A stretch of 64,000 bases of DNA, taken from assembly GCA_951804985.1 (NCBI GenBank), contig OX638130.1, forward strand, positions 120,107,593-120,171,592, in the 5' to 3' direction. Position numbers and translations under genes: made by a program. Positions 58,510-64,000 of the stretch are shown piece after piece (position 1 is the stretch's first letter; each line of letters opens with the position of its first letter). This DNA is from Dryomyza anilis (Eukaryota; Arthropoda; Insecta; Diptera; Dryomyzidae). The notes beneath the pieces are model-generated. The model saw only the letters and a program-made list of their open reading frames with translations, searched no databases and had not been told where the DNA came from.

Positions 58510-61500
58510 GAATTTTTACTGTAGAACTGAATTTTAACTGTAAAACTGAATTTTTACTGTAAAACTGAATTTTTACTGTAAAACTGAATTTTTACTGTAA
58601 AACTGAATTTTTACTGTAAAACTGAATTTTTACTGTAAAACTGAATTTTTACTGTAAAACAAAATTTTTACTGTAAAACTGAATTTTTACTGTAAAACAG
58701 AATTTTTACTGTAAAACTTAATTTTTAAAGTAGAACTGAATTTTTATTGTAGAACTATTTTTTTACTGTAAAACTTAATTTTTACTGTAAAACTGAATTT
58801 TTACTGTAAAACTGAATTTTTACTGTAAAACTGAATTTTTACTGTTAAACTGAATTTTTACTGTAGAACTGAATTTTTACTGTAGAACTGAATTTTTACT
58901 GTAAAACTAAATTTTTACTGTAAAACTGAATTTTTACTGTAAAACTGAATTTTTAATGTAAAACTGAATTTTGTACAGTAAAACTGAATTTTGACTGTAA
59001 AACTGAATTTTTACTGTAAAACTGAATTTTTACTCTAAAACTGAATTTTTACTGTAAACTGAATTTTTATAGTAAAAGTGAATTTTTACTGTAAAACTGA
59101 TTTTTTACAGTAAAAATGAATTTTTACTGTAAAACTGAATTTTTACTGTAAAACTGAATTTTTACTGTAAAACTGAATTTTTACTGTAAACTGAATTTTT
59201 ACTGTAAAACTAAATTTTTACTGTAAAACTAAATTTTTACTGTAAAACTGAATTTTTACTGTAAAACTAAATTTTTACTGTAAAACTAAATTTTTACTGC
59301 AAAACTGAATTTTTACTGTAAAACTGAATTTTTACTGTAAAACTGAATTTTTACTGTAAAACTGAATTTTTACTTTAAAACTAAATTTTTACTGTAAAAC
59401 TAAATTTTTACTGTAAAACTAAATTTTTACTGTAAAACTAAATTTTTACTGTAAAACTAAATTTTTACTGTAAAACTAAATTTTTACTGTAAAACTAAAT
59501 TTTTACTGTAAAACTAAATTTTTACTGCAAAACTGAATTTTTACTGTAAAACTGAATTTTTACTGTAAAACTGAATTTTTACTGTAAAACTGAATTTTTA
59601 CTTTAAAACTAAATTTTTACTGTAAAACTAAATTTTTACTGTAAAACTAAATTTTTACTGTAAAACTAAATTTTTACTGTAAAACTAAATTTTTACTGTA
59701 AAACTAAATTTTTACTGTAAAACTAAATTTTTACTGTAAAACTAAACTTTTACTGTAAAACTAAATTTTTACTGTAAAACTAAATTTTTACTGTAAAACT
59801 AAATTTTTACTGTAAAACTAAATTTTTACTGTAAAACTAAATTTTTACTGTAAAACTAAATTTTTACTGTAAAACTAAATTTTTACTGTAAAACTAAATT
59901 TTTACTGTAAAACTAAATTTTTACTGTAAAACTAAATTTTTACTGTAAAACTGAATTTTTACTGTAAAACTGAATTTTTACTGTAAAACTGAATTTTTAC
60001 TGTAAAACTGAATTTTGACTGTAAAACTGAATTTTTACTGTAAAACTGAATTTTTACTCTAAAACTGAATTTTTACTGTAAACTGAATTTTTACAGTAAA
60101 AGTGAATTTTTACTGTAAAACTGATTTTTTACTGTAAAACTGAATTTTTATTGTAAAACTGAATTTTTAAAGTAGAACTGATTTTTTATTGTAGAACTAA
60201 TTTTTTACTGTAAAACTGAAATTTTACTGTTAAACTGAATTTTTACTGTAGAACTGAATTTTTACTGTAAAACTAAATTTTTACTGTAAAACTAAATTTT
60301 TACTGTAAAACTAAATTTTTACTGTAAAACTAAATTTTTACTGTAAAACTAAATTTTTACTGTAAAACTAAATTTTTACTGTAAAACTAAATTTTTACTT
60401 TAAAACTAAATTTTTACTGTAAAACTAAATTTTTACTGTAAAACTAAATTTTTACTGTAAAACTAAATTTTTACTGTAAAACTAAATTTTTACTGTAAAA
60501 CTAAATTTTTACTGTAAAACTAAATTTTTACTGTAAAACTAAATTTTTACTGTAAAACTAAATTTTTACTGTAAAACTAAATTTTTACTGTAAAACTAAA
60601 TTTTTACTGTAAAACTAAATTTTTACTGTAAAACTAAATTTTTACTGTAAAACTAAATTTTTACTGTAAAACTAAATTTTTACTGTAAAACTAAATTTTT
60701 ACTGTAAAACTAAATTTTTACTGTAAAACTAAATTTTTACTGTAAAACTAAATTTTTACTGTAAAACTAAATTTTTACTGTAAAACTAAATTTTTACTGT
60801 AAAACTAAATTTTTACTGTAAAACTAAATTTTTACTGTAAAACTAAATTTTTACTGTAAAACTAAATTTTTACTGTAAAACTAAACTTTTACTGTAAAAC
60901 TAAACTTTTACTGTAAAACAAAATTTTTACTGTAAAACTAAATTTTTACTGTAAAACTAAATTTTTACTGTAAAACTAAATTTTTACTGTAAAACTAAAT
61001 GTTTACTGTAAAACTAAATTTTTACTGTAAAACTGAATTTTTACTGTAAAACTGAATTTTTACTGTAAAACTGAATTTTTACTGTAAAACTGAATTTTTA
61101 CTGTAAAACTGAATTTTTACTGTAAAACTGAATTTTTACTGTAAAACTGAATTTTTACTGTAAAACTGAATTTTTACTGTAAAACTGAATTTTTACTGTA
61201 AAACTGAATTTTTACTGTAAAACTGAATTTTACTGTAAAACTGAATTTTTACTGTAAAACTGAATTTTTACTGTAAAACTGAATTTTTTACTGTAAAACT
61301 GAATTTTTACGGTAAAACTGAATTTTTACTGTAAAACTGAATTTTTACTGTAAAACTGAATTTTTACTGTAAAACTGAATTTTTACTGTGAAACTAAATT
61401 TTTACTGTAAAACTAAACTTTTACTGTAAAACTAAATTTTTACTGTAAAACTAAATTTTTACTGTAAAACTAAATTTTTACTGTAAAACTAAATTTTTAC

Positions 61501-62973
61501 TGTAAAACTAAATTTTTACTGTAAAACTGAATTTTTACTGTAAAACTGAATTTTTACTGTAAAACTGAATTTTTACTGTAAAACTGAATTTTTACTGTAA
61601 AACTGAATTTTTACTGTAAAACTGAATTTTTACTGTAAAACTGAATTTTTACTGTAAAACTGAATTTTTACTGTAAAACTGAATTTTTACTGTAAAACTG
61701 AATTTTTACTGTAAAACTGAATTTTTACTGTAAAACTGAATTTTTACTGTAAAACTGAATTTTTACTGTAAAACTGAATTTTTACTGTAAAACTGAATTT
61801 TTACTGTAAAACTGAATTTTTACTGTAAAACTGAATTTTTACTGTAAAACTGAATTTTTACTGTAAAACTGAATTTTTACTGTAAAACTGAATTTTTACT
61901 GTAAAACTGAATTTTTACTGTAAAACTGAATTTTTACTGTAAAACTGAATTTTTTACTGTAAAACTGAATTTTTACGGTAAAACTGAATTTTTACTGTAA
62001 AACTGAATTTTTACTGTGAAACTAAATTTTTACTGTAAAACTAAACTTTTACTGTAAAACTAAATTTTTACTGTAAAACTTAATTTTTACTGTAAAACTA
62101 AATTTTTACTGTAAAACTAAATTTTTACTGTAAAACTAAATTTTTACTGTAAAACTAAATTTTTACTGTAAAACTAAATTTTTACTGTAAAACTAAATTT
62201 TTACTGTAAAACTGAATTTTTACTGTAAAACTGAATTTTTACTGTAAAACTGAATTTTTACTGTAAAACTGAATTTTTACTGTAAAACTGAATTTTTACT
62301 GTAAAACTGAATTTTTACTGTAAAACTGAATTTTTACTGTAAAACTGAATTTTTACTGTAAAACTGAATTTTTACTGTAAAACTGAATTTTTACTGTAAA
62401 ACTGAATTTTTACTGTAAAACTGAATTTTTACTGTAAAACTGAATTTTTACTGTAAAACTGAATTTTTACTGTAAAACTGAATTTTTACTGTAAAACTGA
62501 ATTTTTACTGTAAAACTGAATTTTTACTGTAAAACTGAATTTTTACTGTAAAACTGAATTTTTACTGTAAAACTGAATTTTTACTGTAAAACTGAATTTT
62601 TACTGTAAAACTGAATTTTTACTGTAAAACTGAATTTTTACTGTAAAACTGAATTTTTACTGTAAAACTGAATTTTTACTGTAAAACTGAATTTTTACTG
62701 TAAAACTGAATTTTTACTGTAAAACTGAATTTTTCTGTAAAACTGAATTTTTACTGTAAAACTGAATTTTTACTGTAAAACTGAATTTTTACTGTAAAAC
62801 TGAATTTTTACTGTAAAACTGAATTTTTACAGTAAAACTGAATTTTTACTGTAAAACTGAATTTTTACTGTAAAACTGAATTTTTACTGTAAAACTGAAT
62901 TTTTACTGTAAAACTGAATTTTAACAGTAAAACTATTTTTTTTTTGACTGTAAAACTGAATTTTAACTGTAAA
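58510..62973 (+). repeat. 19-bp minisatellite array C (about 4.46 kb, about 235 units)
   Basis: The unit TTTTTACTGTAAAACTGAA repeats almost without break. It differs from the array B unit (TTTTTAGTGAAAAATTGAA) at three of 19 positions and has the same length, so the arrays are related. Two main variants, CTGAATTT and CTAAATTT, occur in long homogeneous blocks. Rare marker units (ACTGCAAAAC at 59,296 and 59,524; ACTTTAAAAC at 59,372 and 59,600) are exactly 228 bp (12 units) apart, showing block duplication. ACGGTAAAAC at 61,309 and 61,975 marks a larger block of about 35 units. The 5' edge is the most diverged. Confidence 0.97.
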
Positions 62974-63769
62974 GTCGCAATATTGTCATTTTTAGAATCA
63001 CAATATTGAATGTGTGTAAAACATATTTTTACCTCAAGTTAATATGATAAATTAACTCAAATGCTGTATTTTATCCTCCAGGCAATTTTTGAAAACATCA
63101 GCTATTTAAAAATAGTCCCTACTATTTTTGCCTCAGCTTTCTTACTTTATTAAGCAGGTTGTTTTTGCTTTTCAAAATTTAATCATCCCAGGCATTTTTT
63201 TTTCGAATTTTGAAAGTGCATTTTGTAAAAAAAAATGGATATTTTATCAAACTTAAAATTTTATACAACAACCGAGCAGTTTGAAATTTTTAGCTTGTGC
63301 TAAAATTCAAATTTTGATAACGTAGAAAAATAAAGTACAGCAAAAGTTTTAAATATTTTCTGCAATGCAATGCAATTTTGGCCAATGGGATGGCACCGTT
63401 TCAGTTTTTGTAATTTCTGCATCTTTTGGATCGTCGTTTGAAATTTCACTTTCTTCCAACTGTCAAAAGATCACCTGGTATCGATTTCAAACGTCAATAG
63501 TCCACCTGGTATCGATTTTAAAAAAAGTCCACTTGGTATCGAAATTTCGATTTTTTGTGACGTTTCTTGCTGCGCTGCTTTTCTTCTTCTTATAATATAA
63601 GAAAAGAAAATCCAATTTGTAAATTCATGAAATTCGCAATTGCGAAAATTTTTGCATTTTTCTTGGATAAAATTCCAAGCATCATATTATTCAAATAATA
63701 AATTGTTAACCGGTGAATGCGAAGGAATACGTAAGTGCTGCAACCACAACAACAACAAAAATAAGTGAA
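62974..63769 (+). other. Upstream region of Rab21
   Basis: Between array C and the Rab21 ATG, composition becomes more balanced from about 63,360. The frame at 63,365-63,595 is not recognised. A GTAAGT at 63,731 looks like a splice donor but lies before the chosen ATG, so it would remove the start codon if used; I do not consider it functional without transcript data. Confidence 0.4.
63479..63543 (+). promoter_or_regulatory. Triplicated CACCTGGTATCGAT motif, DRE-like
   Basis: TATCGAT occurs at 63,479-63,485 and 63,510-63,516, and the variant TATCGAA at 63,537-63,543, each preceded by CACCTGG or CACTTGG; the spacings are 31 and 27 bp. TATCGATA is the DREF-bound element of many Drosophila housekeeping promoters, and these are 7-of-8 matches. 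The position, 230-290 bp upstream of the Rab21 ATG, would suit a promoter. Binding is inferred. Confidence 0.4.
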
Positions 63770-64000
63770 ATGACTACCAAAGCCAATACCACGGCACTTC
63801 AAAGTTTCAAATTAGTATTGCTCGGCGAGGGCAGCGTAGGAAAAACTTCAATTGTGTTGCGCTACGTTGAGGACAAATTCAATCCGCAACACATTAGCAC
63901 ACTTCAGGCCTCATTCCTCAACAAAAAATTGCAGCTGGACGGACGTCGGGTGCAGCTAAATATCTGGGACACTGCCGGACAGGAACGATTTCATGCGCTC
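63770..64000 (+). CDS. Rab21: Ras-related small GTPase Rab21, 5' part (cut by window end)
   Basis: The 77 codons present are open to the last base, so the gene continues beyond the window. Rab21 cycles between GDP and GTP forms on early endosomes and controls integrin and cargo trafficking. Visible features: a short N-terminal extension (1-12), beta-1 strand FKLVLLG at 13-19, P-loop GEGSVGKTS at 19-27, the switch I region with HISTLQASF at 41-49 (Thr44), and switch II start WDTAGQERFHAL at 66-77 with the catalytic Gln71. LQASF and FHAL are typical of Rab21 rather than Rab5 or Rab22, whose switch I differs. The C-terminal prenylation motif lies outside the window. The start follows GTGAAATG, and no nearby upstream in-frame ATG competes. 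Confidence 0.92.
   Translation, partial: MTTKANTTALQSFKLVLLGEGSVGKTSIVLRYVEDKFNPQHISTLQASFLNKKLQLDGRRVQLNIWDTAGQERFHAL

Noticed and set aside
58510..62973. CRISPR array
   Set aside because: The repeats are directly contiguous 19-bp units without spacers, in a eukaryotic genome; it is a minisatellite.
63365..63595. 76-codon frame upstream of Rab21
   Set aside because: It runs through the triplicated CACCTGGTATCGAT promoter motif and has no recognisable domain.

Overview
This window looks like part of the nuclear genome of a higher fly (Diptera, Schizophora). It is strongly AT-rich, has short introns, and carries only four recognisable protein genes, all on the + strand. They are an innexin almost identical to Drosophila Inx2 (7,983-9,080), two tandem CYP4G cytochrome P450 genes (Cyp4g1-like, 49,979-51,742; a second paralogue, 56,058-58,234), and the 5' end of a Rab21 gene cut by the window edge (63,770-64,000). 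I cannot name the species. The roughly 41 kb between Inx2 and Cyp4g1 holds no gene I can support.

The rest is mostly non-autonomous repeats. I found no open frame encoding a transposase or reverse transcriptase. The main classes are: (i) a tRNA-derived SINE with Pol III A and B boxes (full-length copies near 19.9, 26.0 and 52.5 kb, diverged tandem relatives at 1-850); (ii) short TA-flanked inverted-repeat elements of several families; (iii) foldback hairpins at 1.85-2.07 kb and 33.83-34.01 kb; (iv) a family of about 700-800 bp elements carrying a conserved 8-bp-stem hairpin, in at least five places and nested in one; (v) tandem arrays.

The most striking structure is a family of 19-bp minisatellites in three separate arrays: 18.58-19.51 kb, 47.74-49.28 kb (same unit, opposite strand) and 58.51-62.97 kb (a unit differing at about 3 of 19 positions, with block-wise higher-order organisation). 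Two of these arrays bracket the Cyp4g pair.

Functionally the genes are unrelated: gap-junction channel, cuticular-hydrocarbon P450s, and an endosomal small GTPase. Only the two P450s form a functional cluster. They share two intron positions, but the downstream copy has two extra introns and less GC-biased codons. From memory, both Inx2 and Cyp4g1 are X-linked (Muller element A) in D. melanogaster, so their linkage here is plausible. Repeat boundaries were judged by eye and are approximate unless a terminal repeat or target-site duplication is quoted.
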